Notes: generated by a model from the sequence alone, not told the origin. Numbered from the stretch's first letter, positions 6,463-15,544 are shown. The stretch: DNA of 16,899 nt from Nostoc sp. CHAB 5715 (GCF_020829685.1 NZ_JAIVFR010000023.1:1-16899); one strand, 5' to 3'. Made by a program: numbers and translations.

Positions 6463-6491
6463 AAGTAAGTCGAGTATCACAAGACTCACTT
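6463..6491 (+). promoter_or_regulatory. Hairpin in the metH leader resembling one 21-bp array unit
   Basis: AAGTAAGTC (6463-6471) faces GACTCACTT (6483-6491) with one mismatch. CGAGTATCACAAGACTCA within it differs from the array unit at 4376-4554 by one inserted C. It ends 26 bp before the metH ATG. No cobalamin riboswitch box or SAM riboswitch core is apparent in 6333-6517, and I see no strong promoter there. Confidence 0.35.
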
Positions 6492-6517
6492 GATTTCCTC
6501 ATTTCTTCTAGGAAAAT

Positions 6518-9500
6518 ATGACTCATCCTTTCCTTGAACGTCTGCGTAGTCCAGATAGCCCAGTCCTCGTTTTCGACGGGGCGATGGGAACCAACTTACA
6601 AACCCAAAACCTGACTGCTGAAGACTTCGGCGGCCCACAGTATGAAGGTTGTAACGAATACTTAGTCCACACGAAACCCGAAGCTGTCGCTAAGGTTCAC
6701 CGAGACTTTCTCGCTGCTGGTGCAGACGTAATTGAAACCGATACTTTTGGCAGTACCTCCCTAGTGCTGGCAGAATATGACTTAGCAGACCAAGCCTATT
6801 ACCTCAGCAAGACAGCCGCAGAATTGGCCAAGCGTGTGGCGGCGGAATTTTCCACGCCAGAAAAACCCCGATTTGTGGCAGGTTCCATCGGCCCCACAAC
6901 TAAACTACCAACCTTGGGACATATTGACTTTGACACCATGAAAGCTACTTTTGCAGAACAAGCAGAAGCGCTGTGGGATGGTGGTGTCGATTTATTCATT
7001 GTGGAGACTTGCCAAGATGTGCTGCAAATTAAAGCGGCGCTGAATGCCATTGAAGAAGTGTTTGCCAAAAAAGGCGATCGCCGTCCGTTGATGGTATCTG
7101 TGACAATGGAAAGCATGGGCACAATGTTGGTTGGTTCAGAAATCAGTGCTGTGCTGACAATTCTGGAACCTTACCCAATTGACATTCTCGGTTTAAACTG
7201 TGCCACAGGCCCAGACTTGATGAAACCACATATCAAGTATCTGGCAGAACATTCACCTTTCATCGTTTCCTGTATTCCCAACGCGGGTTTACCTGAGAAC
7301 GTCGGCGGTCAAGCGCACTACCGACTGACACCGTTAGAATTACGGATGTCATTGATGCATTTTGTTGAAGATTTGGGTGTCCAAGTGATTGGGGGTTGCT
7401 GTGGGACACGTCCAGAACACATTCAACAATTGGCAGAAGTAGCTAAAGACTTGAAGCCAAAAGTTAGACATCCTAGCTTAGAACCAGCAGCAGCATCAAT
7501 TTACACCACTCAGCCTTACGACCAAGATAATTCCTTCTTGATTGTTGGTGAACGTCTCAACGCCAGTGGTTCCAAGAAGTGCCGCGATTTGCTAAATGCC
7601 GAAGATTGGGATGGACTCGTTTCAATGGCGAGGGCGCAAGTAAAAGAAGGCGCACACATCCTCGATGTCAACGTCGATTATGTGGGACGTGACGGCGTGC
7701 GGGATATGCACGAACTAGTTTCGCGCATTGTTAATAATGTGACATTGCCTTTAATGCTTGACTCCACCGAATGGGAAAAGATGGAGGCGGGTTTAAAGGT
7801 TGCCGGTGGCAAGTGTTTGCTGAATTCCACCAACTACGAAGATGGGGAACCGCGCTTTTTGAAGGTGCTGGAGTTAGCGAAAAAATACGGTGCTGGTGTA
7901 GTCATTGGTACTATCGATGAAGATGGAATGGCGCGGACAGCAGACAAAAAGTTTGCGATCGCACAGCGTGCTTACCGTCAAGCTGTAGAATATGGCATAC
8001 CACCCACAGAAATATTCTTTGATACCCTAGCGTTACCCATTTCCACCGGGATTGAAGAAGACCGAGAAAACGGTAAAGCCACAATTGAATCCATCCGGCG
8101 AATTCGTCAAGAATTGCCTGGATGCCATGTAATTTTGGGTGTTTCCAATATTTCCTTTGGTTTGAATCCAGCCTCGCGGATGGTGCTGAACTCAGTATTT
8201 TTGCACGAAGCGACAACGGCGGGAATGGATGCAGCCATTGTCAGCGCTAACAAGATTTTACCGCTCGCTAAGATTGAGGCACGCCATCAAGAAATCTGTC
8301 GCCAATTGATTTATGACGAGCGGAAGTTTGAGGGTAATGCTTGCGTTTACGATCCCTTGGGAGAGCTTACCACAGAGTTTGCCGGGGTGACAACTAAGCG
8401 CGATCGCTCCTTAGATGAAAGTCTTCCCATCGAAGAACGCCTCAAACGCCACATCATCGACGGCGAACGCATAGGCTTAGAAGAACATCTGAAAAAAGCC
8501 TTAGAAGAATATCCCCCCTTGGAAATTATCAACACCTTCCTGCTAGATGGCATGAAAGTTGTCGGGGAACTATTCGGTTCTGGACAAATGCAGTTACCCT
8601 TCGTCTTGCAATCTGCGGAAACCATGAAAGCGGCGGTGGCGTTTCTAGAACCGTTCATGGAAAAATCAGAATCAGGCAACAATGCCAAGGGAACCTTTAT
8701 CATTGCCACAGTGAAAGGCGATGTCCACGACATTGGTAAAAACTTGGTGGATATTATCTTGTCCAACAACGGCTACAAGGTGATTAACCTGGGAATTAAG
8801 CAGCCAGTAGAAAACATCATCAACGCTTACGAACAGCACAAAGCTGATTGTATAGCCATGAGTGGCTTGCTGGTAAAATCCACCGCCTTCATGAAAGAGA
8901 ACTTGGAGGTATTCAACGAAAAGGGAATTAGTGTCCCCGTCATATTAGGTGGTGCGGCGCTGACTCCCAAATTTGTGCATGAAGATTGCCAAAAAACCTA
9001 CAAAGGTAAAGTTGTTTATGGCAAAGATGCCTTTTCTGACTTGCACTTCATGGATAAATTAATGCCAGCAAAAGCTGCTGGTAACTGGGAAGATTTGCAG
9101 GGATTTTTGAATGAAGTAGAAACTACTCAACCAGAGACTAATAACCAAAAATCAAAAATCGCTACTGAAGAATCCCCACTCCCCACTCCCCACTCCCCAC
9201 TCCCCATAGATACAAGACGTTCCGAAGCAGTAGCGATAGATATTGAACGTCCCACACCGCCTTTTTGGGGAACACAGTTATTGCAGCCTAGTGATATTCC
9301 TATCGAGGAAATATTCTGGCACTTGGATTTACAAGCTTTAGTTGCTGGACAATGGCAATTCCGTAAACCAAAGGAACAATCTAAGGAAGAATATCAGGCT
9401 TTCTTAGCTGAGAAAGTTTACCCAGTTTTAGAAACTTGGAAACAGCGAATTCTTGAAGAAAATCTGTTGCATCCCCAAGTGATTTACGGGTATTTCCCTT

Positions 9501-10051
9501 GTCAAACCGAGGGAAATACTCTACATATATATGATTCAGAGAACCAATCACAAGAGGTTGCAACTTTTGAATTCCCCAGACAGAAGTCTTTAAGGCGGCT
9601 GTGCATAGCAGATTTCTTTGCACCGAAGGAGTCAGGAATTATTGATGTCTTCCCCATGCAGGCTGTAACTGTCGGAGAGATTGCAACAGAGTTCGCCCAA
9701 AAGCTATTTGCTGATAATCAATACACAGATTATCTGTATTTCCACGGCATGGCAGTGCAGGTAGCAGAGGCTGTGGCTGAATGGACACACGCCAGAATCC
9801 GCCGAGAGTTAGGCTTTGCTGCTGAAGAACCCGATAATATTCGGGATATATTAGCACAACGCTATCGTGGCTCACGGTATAGCTTTGGGTATCCAGCTTG
9901 CCCGAATATCCAAGATCAATACAAGCAACTGGAGTTATTGCAGACTAACAGAATTAACTTGTATATGGATGAAAGTGAACAACTTTATCCAGAACAGTCT
10001 ACCACTGCAATTATTGCTTACCACCCACTAGCAAAATACTTTAGCGCGTAA
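6518..10051 (+). CDS. metH: Cobalamin-dependent methionine synthase
   Basis: This enzyme transfers the methyl group of 5-methyltetrahydrofolate to homocysteine through methylcobalamin, making methionine. At 1177 residues it is full length with all four modules. The homocysteine domain (about 1-310) has GAMGTN (21-26) and zinc ligands C228, C294 and C295. The folate domain (about 340-600) begins around [14 protein letters not shown]. The cobalamin cap and binding domain (about 645-865) has D735-V-H737-D-I-G740, where H737 is the lower axial ligand, plus SGLLVKS and ILGGAALT. The reactivation domain has [13 protein letters not shown] (1117-1129), the AdoMet-binding motif. The linker at about 866-898 is low complexity, and part of it is read from a heptanucleotide repeat. 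The ATG at 6518 has AGGA close upstream. It is monocistronic and convergent with the glycosyltransferase genes. Confidence 0.98.
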   Translation: MTHPFLERLRSPDSPVLVFDGAMGTNLQTQNLTAEDFGGPQYEGCNEYLVHTKPEAVAKVHRDFLAAGADVIETDTFGSTSLVLAEYDLADQAYYLSKTAAELAKRVAAEFSTPEKPRFVAGSIGPTTKLPTLGHIDFDTMKATFAEQAEALWDGGVDLFIVETCQDVLQIKAALNAIEEVFAKKGDRRPLMVSVTMESMGTMLVGSEISAVLTILEPYPIDILGLNCATGPDLMKPHIKYLAEHSPFIVSCIPNAGLPENVGGQAHYRLTPLELRMSLMHFVEDLGVQVIGGCCGTRPEHIQQLAEVAKDLKPKVRHPSLEPAAASIYTTQPYDQDNSFLIVGERLNASGSKKCRDLLNAEDWDGLVSMARAQVKEGAHILDVNVDYVGRDGVRDMHELVSRIVNNVTLPLMLDSTEWEKMEAGLKVAGGKCLLNSTNYEDGEPRFLKVLELAKKYGAGVVIGTIDEDGMARTADKKFAIAQRAYRQAVEYGIPPTEIFFDTLALPISTGIEEDRENGKATIESIRRIRQELPGCHVILGVSNISFGLNPASRMVLNSVFLHEATTAGMDAAIVSANKILPLAKIEARHQEICRQLIYDERKFEGNACVYDPLGELTTEFAGVTTKRDRSLDESLPIEERLKRHIIDGERIGLEEHLKKALEEYPPLEIINTFLLDGMKVVGELFGSGQMQLPFVLQSAETMKAAVAFLEPFMEKSESGNNAKGTFIIATVKGDVHDIGKNLVDIILSNNGYKVINLGIKQPVENIINAYEQHKADCIAMSGLLVKSTAFMKENLEVFNEKGISVPVILGGAALTPKFVHEDCQKTYKGKVVYGKDAFSDLHFMDKLMPAKAAGNWEDLQGFLNEVETTQPETNNQKSKIATEESPLPTPHSPLPIDTRRSEAVAIDIERPTPPFWGTQLLQPSDIPIEEIFWHLDLQALVAGQWQFRKPKEQSKEEYQAFLAEKVYPVLETWKQRILEENLLHPQVIYGYFPCQTEGNTLHIYDSENQSQEVATFEFPRQKSLRRLCIADFFAPKESGIIDVFPMQAVTVGEIATEFAQKLFADNQYTDYLYFHGMAVQVAEAVAEWTHARIRRELGFAAEEPDNIRDILAQRYRGSRYSFGYPACPNIQDQYKQLELLQTNRINLYMDESEQLYPEQSTTAIIAYHPLAKYFSA
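9174..9206 (+). repeat. CCCCACT heptanucleotide STRR inside metH
   Basis: Four full CCCCACT units (9174-9201) and a partial fifth lie within the coding sequence. They encode a Pro/Ser/Thr-rich stretch ([12 protein letters not shown], residues about 886-897) between the cobalamin and reactivation domains. The reading frame is preserved. Such STRRs are usually intergenic. Confidence 0.85.
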
Positions 10052-10061
10052 CCTTTCCCTT

Positions 10062-10090
10062 TTCCCCTTTTCCACAACGGTGAAGGGGAA
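10062..10090 (+). terminator. Weak stem-loop after metH
   Basis: TTCCCCTT (10062-10069) pairs with AAGGGGAA (10083-10090), and CAC/GTG can extend the stem with a bulge. It begins 10 bp after the metH stop. No T run follows, so termination is uncertain. Confidence 0.35.
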
Positions 10091-10118
10091 TTAAACAAAT
10101 CGTAAAAGTGCAAAATAA

Positions 10119-10134
10119 GAGTTAATTTTAACTC
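10119..10134 (-). terminator. AT-rich palindrome downstream of the GT2 gene
   Basis: GAGTTAA-TT-TTAACTC is a perfect 7-bp stem between the convergent metH and glycosyltransferase genes. On the minus strand it is followed by TTATTTT, giving a weak intrinsic-terminator appearance. Confidence 0.3.
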
Positions 10135-10175
10135 AGAGAAAAATTGCAAAACTAGATAATATACAGCAGAAAAAA

Positions 10176-11066
10176 CTATGCAGTAGTCTTAACCATTTTT
10201 TTCCACAAGTGCTGACTTATATACCTTGGAGAAATGATAAAAGCCTTCAGCAACATTTGTATTGCAAATAAAAATTTCTTCTTTTCACGCCATAATATTC
10301 TTGCTAATCTCATAGCATTGTGACTTCTAGTCTCGATTTCAAAATGCTTATAAGGCAGACTCAAATCATGAGCAAAAAATATATCCAATAAATGAAATGT
10401 TTCTTTCGCCCATAGTTTATAATCTCCTGTAAGATTACTAGAATGAGAATATTTAGTTACCAAATAGTAAGGAACGTGAACGGCATTACCTAAGCAAAAT
10501 AATCGTAAAAATAGCTCTTTATCCTCGCCAATTCTGAGGCTTTCATTAAAATAACCTGTCTTATCTAAAGCTTCTTTACTTACCACTACAATTGATGCTG
10601 TCAGTATAAAATTTTCAGACAATAGATGATAAGTTAAATTGGGATATGGTAGCCAAGGCTGACAACTGAACTTTTCAATTTTCCCATCTTGCATTTGGTG
10701 GATACACCCACAGAAAACTATTACATTATTAGGACTACTCTCAATATATTTAATTTGTGTTTCTAAATACTTAGGTAACCATTCGTCATCAGAATCCAAG
10801 AAAGCTATAAAGCTGCCTCTTGCAAGCCGAATTCCTTCATTCCTTGCCCTACCAGCCCCAGAATTATTTGCTAAACTAACGCAGCAAACACCAGGATATT
10901 TTTCTGCAATAAAAGTTGCAGTTCCATCAGTTGAAGCATCATCAACCACAATCAACTCATAATCAGTATATGTTTGATTTAAAACACTATTTATGGCTCT
11001 TTCTAAATAGTCTTTACGATTACAAGTAGGGATAATGACTGAAACTTTCAGTTCACTTATTTGCAT
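10176..11066 (-). CDS. Family 2 glycosyltransferase
   Basis: This is a GT-A fold, inverting glycosyltransferase of 296 residues that likely adds a sugar in exopolysaccharide or glycan assembly at the cytoplasmic face. The VSVIIPTCNR start (8-17) and VVDDAST (40-46) bind the nucleotide. D91-S-D93 is the metal-binding DxD. E181-D182 in RIGEDKELFLR is the usual catalytic-base region. No convincing membrane-spanning segment is present. The start ATG follows the upstream GT4 gene's stop by 12 bp, so the two are probably co-transcribed. AGG lies nine bases before the ATG. Base composition is visibly richer in A+T than metH, suggesting a faster-evolving or transferred surface-polysaccharide block. 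Acceptor and donor sugars cannot be predicted. Confidence 0.9.
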   Translation of the reverse strand: MQISELKVSVIIPTCNRKDYLERAINSVLNQTYTDYELIVVDDASTDGTATFIAEKYPGVCCVSLANNSGAGRARNEGIRLARGSFIAFLDSDDEWLPKYLETQIKYIESSPNNVIVFCGCIHQMQDGKIEKFSCQPWLPYPNLTYHLLSENFILTASIVVVSKEALDKTGYFNESLRIGEDKELFLRLFCLGNAVHVPYYLVTKYSHSSNLTGDYKLWAKETFHLLDIFFAHDLSLPYKHFEIETRSHNAMRLARILWREKKKFLFAIQMLLKAFIISPRYISQHLWKKMVKTTA

Positions 11067-11078
11067 ATTACTTAACCT

Positions 11079-12209
11079 TTAGTTTCGAGAATTTAAGATA
11101 ATTTTTTCAATTCCATCAACCATTTTGTCTACATTAAAACTGTGTAGTATATGTTCCCGACATTTCGTACTTAATTGAGGATCTAAATTTTTCCATTTCA
11201 ACACAAAATTCAAAGTATCTGCTAAATTTTGTACATTTCCCGGCTCATAGAGCATACGTTGAAACTTTCCTGTCAAGATTTCAGGTATTCCACCAGTACG
11301 ACTAGCTACCACAGGAGTTCCACACGCCATTGATTCAATAATTGTTCTGCCAAATGGTTCAGAATGTAAACTAGTTAAAACTGTCACATCACTTATTTGA
11401 TAGAGAGGAATAGGATTAGTTAGATGACCAATAAATTTAACAGATTCTGCTATGCCCAGTTCAGATGTTAGATGTTCTAGAGACTTTTTATATTCCTCTG
11501 TATAACATAATGGTTTGCCAGCAATCAATAACTGGGCACTTTTGTGGATTTTGAGAAATAAAGAAAAACCTCTAATCAGCGTTTCGAGTCCTTTCTCCTT
11601 ATCCAATCTTCCAATGTAAGAGATAACTTCTACATCATCAGAAATACCCCATTCCTTTTTAGTAATTGATACATGGGCTGATGGTTTAAATTTTTCAATA
11701 TTAATTCCATTGTATACAACGTCAATTTTATCTTCTTTAAAACCTTGCTTTATCCAATCTATTTTAGTGTAATTGGAAACGGCAATTAAGTGTTTTGCAC
11801 CGTGCATCCCAATACTCCACTGGTAACCAAGTTTTTTGATTTGCGGTGGCGGTAGACGAAGATGACAAACAAAGGGTATATTGTTAAATATTGCTAATGT
11901 ATAAGCAAAAAAACTATTATGATATTGGTTGCTGTATACTATGCTAGCTTTAGTAGTTTTTATTTTTCTAGTATCTATAAAAAATTTGTGTAATGAATCA
12001 ATTATTTTTTTTCTTTCAATCCTAAAACCATTAATTTTTATTAAATCGCTACAAAAAAACTGATACTCCTTAAGTAAGTTGCCTTCTGTTACATACACTA
12101 AAGTGATAGTGTGTCCACGTTTATATAGACCCAGGCAAACATCAAATAGGCTTAACTCTTGTCCACCACGCAGAGAGGTTACTTCATTTTCTAAAACAAT
12201 AATATGCAT
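11079..12209 (-). CDS. Family 4 glycosyltransferase (GT-B fold)
   Basis: This is a retaining glycosyltransferase of 376 residues, probably in polysaccharide synthesis. The N-terminal acceptor half has SLRGGQE (12-18), the glycine-rich loop after the first strand. VYNGIN (165-170) marks the hinge. The donor half has GRLDKEKGLETLIRGF (200-215) and EPFGRTIIESMACGTPVVAS (284-303), where E284 and E292 form the E-x7-E motif contacting the sugar nucleotide. I chose the ATG at 12209. A TTG at 12239 would extend the protein by ten residues but leaves the first beta strand off register. No strong Shine-Dalgarno is visible. The gene is AT-rich and lies 12 bp upstream of the GT2 gene. An 18-bp inverted repeat separates it from the HpsE-like remnant. 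Confidence 0.9.
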   Translation of the reverse strand: MHIIVLENEVTSLRGGQELSLFDVCLGLYKRGHTITLVYVTEGNLLKEYQFFCSDLIKINGFRIERKKIIDSLHKFFIDTRKIKTTKASIVYSNQYHNSFFAYTLAIFNNIPFVCHLRLPPPQIKKLGYQWSIGMHGAKHLIAVSNYTKIDWIKQGFKEDKIDVVYNGINIEKFKPSAHVSITKKEWGISDDVEVISYIGRLDKEKGLETLIRGFSLFLKIHKSAQLLIAGKPLCYTEEYKKSLEHLTSELGIAESVKFIGHLTNPIPLYQISDVTVLTSLHSEPFGRTIIESMACGTPVVASRTGGIPEILTGKFQRMLYEPGNVQNLADTLNFVLKWKNLDPQLSTKCREHILHSFNVDKMVDGIEKIILNSRN

Positions 12210-12262
12210 AGAAAGCTGGGAAATAAAAAGATTAATCAAACAAAAATTAGATTAGTTTAATT

Positions 12263-12310
12263 AAAATTACTAATCATTTTTTACTATTTTGTAAAATGAT
12301 TAGTAATTTT
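12263..12310 (-). terminator. Perfect 18-bp inverted repeat between glycosyltransferase genes
   Basis: AAAATTACTAATCATTTT (12263-12280) and AAAATGATTAGTAATTTT (12293-12310) are exact reverse complements with a 12-nt loop. The repeat overlaps the stop codon of the HpsE-like gene. On the minus strand the stem ends in TTTT. It could terminate or attenuate transcription, or be an insertion remnant. Confidence 0.5.
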
Positions 12311-13148
12311 AAGGATGTTCACTTTTTTGAAAAGCTATTTTACACAAATAGAAAGGACTTATAATAGTAGCAATTAGTCTTTGCATTTCACAGGCAGCAA
12401 CAATATCGCTTTTCAAAACTTTTCGATATAAAATAAAATGCGATATTACTTTGCGTATATCGTTGATAAAATACATTAAAAAAGCAAAGGGTCTTTGCCA
12501 AATTTTAAGTAGCTTCATACGCAAGTAATAGCGAGCTAAACCAACCCCATACATTAGAGAAATTAAGTAGTTTTGTTCCAATCTCCAAGATGGGATGATG
12601 TGAGCTATTACCATTGTTGGGTTGTACCAAATTTCCCAACCAGCTTGATAAATATATAGTAAAGATTCAGCATCTTCACTCCCTAACATAGATAAACCGA
12701 CTCTACCGACTAAAAAAAGGCGAATGGGAACATTATCTCTCCAGACATTTCTGCGTACAACCAAGCCAGCCGCAGGAGGAAAGCCTTTCTTGTAAGGTTC
12801 GTATATATGAGGTTTTTCACCTCTTTCAGTAATTGCAAGATAAAATAAAATTGGTTTGACAGATTCTGGCGGTTCTACTTCAAAATTACCGTGAATTTGG
12901 CTAGCCCAAGCTCCTGCTTGAGGGTGCTCTTGTGCAAATTTATAAGCTTCCATGAGCCAATCATGTTCAGGCAAATTGTCATCATCTAAAAAACCTACAA
13001 TTTCCCCTCTTGCTTCCAAAATGCCTTTTGCTCTTGCAAATGCCACCCCTTGTTGGGCTTCAAAAATATATTTTAATTGGAATAGATCACACCAGCTTTG
13101 TTGGTACTCATGTATCACCCTTGCTGTAGCATCTGTACTATTGTTATC
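12309..13148 (-). pseudogene. hpsE-like: 5'-truncated HpsE-like family 2 glycosyltransferase
   Basis: Homology to the hormogonium polysaccharide glycosyltransferase HpsE is clear from FARAKG and GFLDDDNLP (DDD at residues 45-47 counting from GTG 13118), HPQAGA, EVEPPESVKP, GLVVRR, SEDAES, AGWEIWYNP, WRLE-YLISL and the terminal SPFYLCK. The protein starts late. DNNSTDATARV is still encoded (to 13148), but the 40-50 residues that should precede it, including the PTYN-type nucleotide-binding strand, are absent. The KaiB-like gene stops 10 bp upstream. The only in-frame start near the break is a GTG at 13118 (269 residues), with AAGG directly against it and no proper spacing. The rest has no stop or frameshift, so the loss may be recent. 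Catalysis is unlikely without the first Rossmann-like unit. A separate function for the fragment cannot be excluded. Confidence 0.75.
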
Positions 13149-13158
13149 GTTATAAAAC

Positions 13159-13926
13159 TTAAAATTGTTCCTTAGCAGCTAACATCTGTAAAATCTTTTC
13201 TACATGATCCAACTCTCCAACGATTCGCCGAATTGGGTGCGGCCAAACTTTGACAAGGGTAGGAGTTGCAGAAACCTGATTGAGTTCTGCTTGTTCTGGA
13301 TGAGTTAAAACATCAATCACTTTCAGAGTATAAGGATGTCCAAGCGATCGCTCCAACAATTCGTGTAAATTTTGCAGAATGCGTTCGGTGGTACTGCTAT
13401 GTCCGGCAACAAACAATCGCAGAACATAGCCTTGTGTGATGGCTTCCTTTTTTTGTACAATTACTGGTTGGTGGTATTTTGGCACAGGTTCAGAAAGGTC
13501 TAGACGAACAATTAAATCGTGATCCTCCCAAAGCTGCGGGAATGAGGAACGATAAGTTGTTAATACCATGCGATCGCACAAACCCTCCTGCCAAGGAGCA
13601 GCTTGCCATACTAACTCCCCTGTGCCAAAAATGGCATTAAGCAAAGCTTGATGTCTAATTACAGCCGGATAAGCTTCAGCAAAAGTACGCACTTGTTGAG
13701 TGCGTGGATCTAACCAGTGGTCAATAGTAGCAGTATAACAAGGCACTAAAAAGTGTGGTGGCTCTGGTAAATCTAGGATTTCTTGTAAAGCCGAACACAA
13801 ATGCAAATGCCATCGACCTTGCTTGCTAGGATCGATGCAGTAAATTAAATCTCCTCCAGGTGTAAATAGGGCAATGCCTTTAAACAACTGGGGTGTAGAT
13901 AGTTTGTTTGTCGTCAAATTATTCAC
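13159..13926 (-). CDS. KaiB-domain protein with a novel N-terminal region
   Basis: The last 90 of 255 residues (about 166-250) match the KaiB thioredoxin-like fold: GYVLRLFVAG, then HELLERSLGHPYTLKVIDVL, then SATPTLVKVWPHPIRRIVGEL. This resembles KaiB and the sensor domain of the clock kinase SasA. The first 150 residues (IALFTPGGDLIYCIDP, HFLVPCYTATIDHWLDP and others) are not a domain I can name, and no kinase follows. It may be a clock-linked or KaiC-interacting adaptor, but this is inference. Annotators usually call such proteins circadian clock KaiB family. The start is a GTG at 13926, since no in-frame ATG lies upstream before a stop. No Shine-Dalgarno is evident. It lies 296 bp downstream of pilT on the same strand and directly abuts the truncated glycosyltransferase. 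Confidence 0.85.
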   Translation of the reverse strand: MNNLTTNKLSTPQLFKGIALFTPGGDLIYCIDPSKQGRWHLHLCSALQEILDLPEPPHFLVPCYTATIDHWLDPRTQQVRTFAEAYPAVIRHQALLNAIFGTGELVWQAAPWQEGLCDRMVLTTYRSSFPQLWEDHDLIVRLDLSEPVPKYHQPVIVQKKEAITQGYVLRLFVAGHSSTTERILQNLHELLERSLGHPYTLKVIDVLTHPEQAELNQVSATPTLVKVWPHPIRRIVGELDHVEKILQMLAAKEQF

Positions 13927-13994
13927 AGAGGTTAGGAAGCTAAAAGTAAAAAATTCTCTCTTTTACCTTTTACCTTAGCTATAACCGCAACCAG

Positions 13995-14140
13995 GATGAC
14001 AAAGATATTTGGTTGGGATTGGGGGATGAGGGCTAATGACGATCGCAAATTAGCCTATAAATTTACAGATGACAAAGATATTTGGTTGGGATTGGGGGAT
14101 GAGGGGGATGAGGGAGTAGGGGGAGCAGGGGAGGCAGGGG
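13995..14140. repeat. 38-bp direct repeat and G-rich tract
   Basis: The 38-mer beginning GATGACAAAGATATTTGG and ending GGGGGATGAGGG occurs at 13995-14032 and again at 14068-14105, 73 bp apart. GGGGGATGAGGG, GTAGGGGGAGCAGGGG and similar G runs then continue to 14140 and could form G-quadruplexes on the plus strand. No gene is visible in 13927-14222. Confidence 0.75.
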
Positions 14141-14154
14141 AGAATAATTAATAA

Positions 14155-14218
14155 CCAATGCCCCATGCCCCATGCCCCATGCCCAATGCCCCATGCCCCA
14201 TGCCCCATACCCAATGCC
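14155..14218. repeat. CCCCATG heptanucleotide STRR, about nine units
   Basis: Heptamers of CCCCATG, with CCCAATG and CCCCATA variants, run from 14155 to 14218 and stop a few bases from the pilT stop codon. No terminator hairpin for pilT is apparent apart from this tract. Confidence 0.85.
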
Positions 14219-14222
14219 AATC

Positions 14223-15497
14223 TTAAACTCGACCTCTGAGAAACTGTGCCATTTCGTTAGGAGTTGGTGACATTTCCAAAGCAGTCTCTTCAGTGATGCG
14301 ACCGTCTTGATAGAGATTGAGCAACGACTGATTCATCGTAATCATGCCGTCAAAGCTAGCTTGTTTCATCAACTCGCCAATTTCATCATACTTACCGTCT
14401 TTGATCCATTCTTTAATAGCCTCAGTATTTATCAGCACATCGTGGAAAGCAGCCCGCTTCCCGTCAGTTGTGCGGCACAAACCTTGGGCAATTACTGCCA
14501 CCAAAGACTCAGAAATTGCCACCCGCATTGCATCCTGTTCGTCACCAGAGTAGAGATTGAGAATCCGCTCAATGGTTTTAACAGCGCTATTGGTGTGCAG
14601 GGTTCCCATAACTAAGTGACCAGTCTGAGCGGCTTTTAGAGCGGTGTTAACTGTTTCCTTATCCCGCATTTCCCCCACTAGAATCAAATCTGGATCTTCC
14701 CGCAAAGCTGCTTTCAAAGCGTTGTCAAATTTCCGGGTATGCATTCCCACTTCCCGTTGTTTGACTAAAGACTTGCGGCTTTGATGGATAAATTCTATCG
14801 GGTCTTCAATGGTGATGATATGCTTGGCCATCTCCTTATTGATGTAGTCAACCATTGCCGCCATTGTGGTGGACTTACCAGAACCAGTAGGCCCAGTCAC
14901 TAAAATTAAACCTTTGTGATGATGGCAAATATCCCGAAAAACTGGGGGTAATCTCAACTGTTCCATAGTTAAGATTTTTAGCGGAATCAACCGCAACACC
15001 ATCGCAGGCCCTTTAAGGGAGCCAAAAACATTAATCCGCACGCGAGCAAAGTCATATTGAGTTGCTCCGTCAAATTCTAAGTGTTCTTCAAAGCGCTGAA
15101 TTTCCCCTTCACTCATCACCTCCTGTAACCAACTCATAAAAGCTTCTTTATCTGTTTCTGGATAATCCGTTGGTTGAATTTCTCCTCGACTGCGGAAGCG
15201 GGGTACTTCACCTACACCCAAGTGAATGTCAGAATATCCCTGATCGAAAGCTTCTCTGATTAACTTCGCTAAAGTCAGTTGTGGACTGCTGTTTTTAGGG
15301 GGAATTGAACTAGGTATCGGCGGTGGACTAACCGGACGATGACCTGCAACAGGCGCGTTGGTACTCCTATCTGACATATCCAATGTTTGTGTCATCTGCC
15401 TCTGGGTACTAGAGGTTGGCGGTGGTGGCGGCGGCATTGGTGGCAGGTTACGTCCGGCAGCAGAGTTAGAATTTGATGGAGACTGTGATTGTGTCAT
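14223..15497 (-). CDS. pilT: Type IV pilus retraction ATPase, PilT family
   Basis: This is a hexameric secretion-superfamily ATPase that powers pilus retraction at the inner face of the membrane. Of 424 residues, the first 65-70 are proline/serine-rich and probably disordered, including a PPMPPPPPP run. A PAS-like N-terminal domain follows (DIHLGVGEVPRFRSRGEI). Walker A is GPTGSGKST (202-210), Walker B is DLILVGEMRD with E276, and the His box is HLVMGTLHTNSA (about 295-306). The length and Pro-rich start suggest the PilT2-type paralogue of cyanobacteria rather than the shorter PilT1 found near pilB and pilC. Those partners are absent here. The ATG at 15497 is preceded by GAAG. A candidate promoter ends just upstream. 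The KaiB-domain gene lies downstream on the same strand. Confidence 0.94.
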   Translation of the reverse strand: MTQSQSPSNSNSAAGRNLPPMPPPPPPTSSTQRQMTQTLDMSDRSTNAPVAGHRPVSPPPIPSSIPPKNSSPQLTLAKLIREAFDQGYSDIHLGVGEVPRFRSRGEIQPTDYPETDKEAFMSWLQEVMSEGEIQRFEEHLEFDGATQYDFARVRINVFGSLKGPAMVLRLIPLKILTMEQLRLPPVFRDICHHHKGLILVTGPTGSGKSTTMAAMVDYINKEMAKHIITIEDPIEFIHQSRKSLVKQREVGMHTRKFDNALKAALREDPDLILVGEMRDKETVNTALKAAQTGHLVMGTLHTNSAVKTIERILNLYSGDEQDAMRVAISESLVAVIAQGLCRTTDGKRAAFHDVLINTEAIKEWIKDGKYDEIGELMKQASFDGMITMNQSLLNLYQDGRITEETALEMSPTPNEMAQFLRGRV

Positions 15498-15515
15498 ATA
15501 TCTTCACATTTGGCA

Positions 15516-15544
15516 GTTAAAAAGTTGAATTAACGAGAAGTCAA
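15516..15544 (-). promoter_or_regulatory. Candidate sigma-70-type promoter for pilT
   Basis: On the minus strand TTGACT (15544-15539) is followed after 17 bases by TTTAAC (15521-15516). The predicted start near 15509 would leave a leader of roughly 12 nt containing the GAAG ribosome site. The -10 box matches only four of six positions. Confidence 0.35.

Noticed and set aside
6333..6517. Cobalamin or SAM riboswitch in front of metH
   Set aside because: I looked for a B12-box or SAM-aptamer core and found neither; only a small hairpin is present. A covariance-model scan would settle it.
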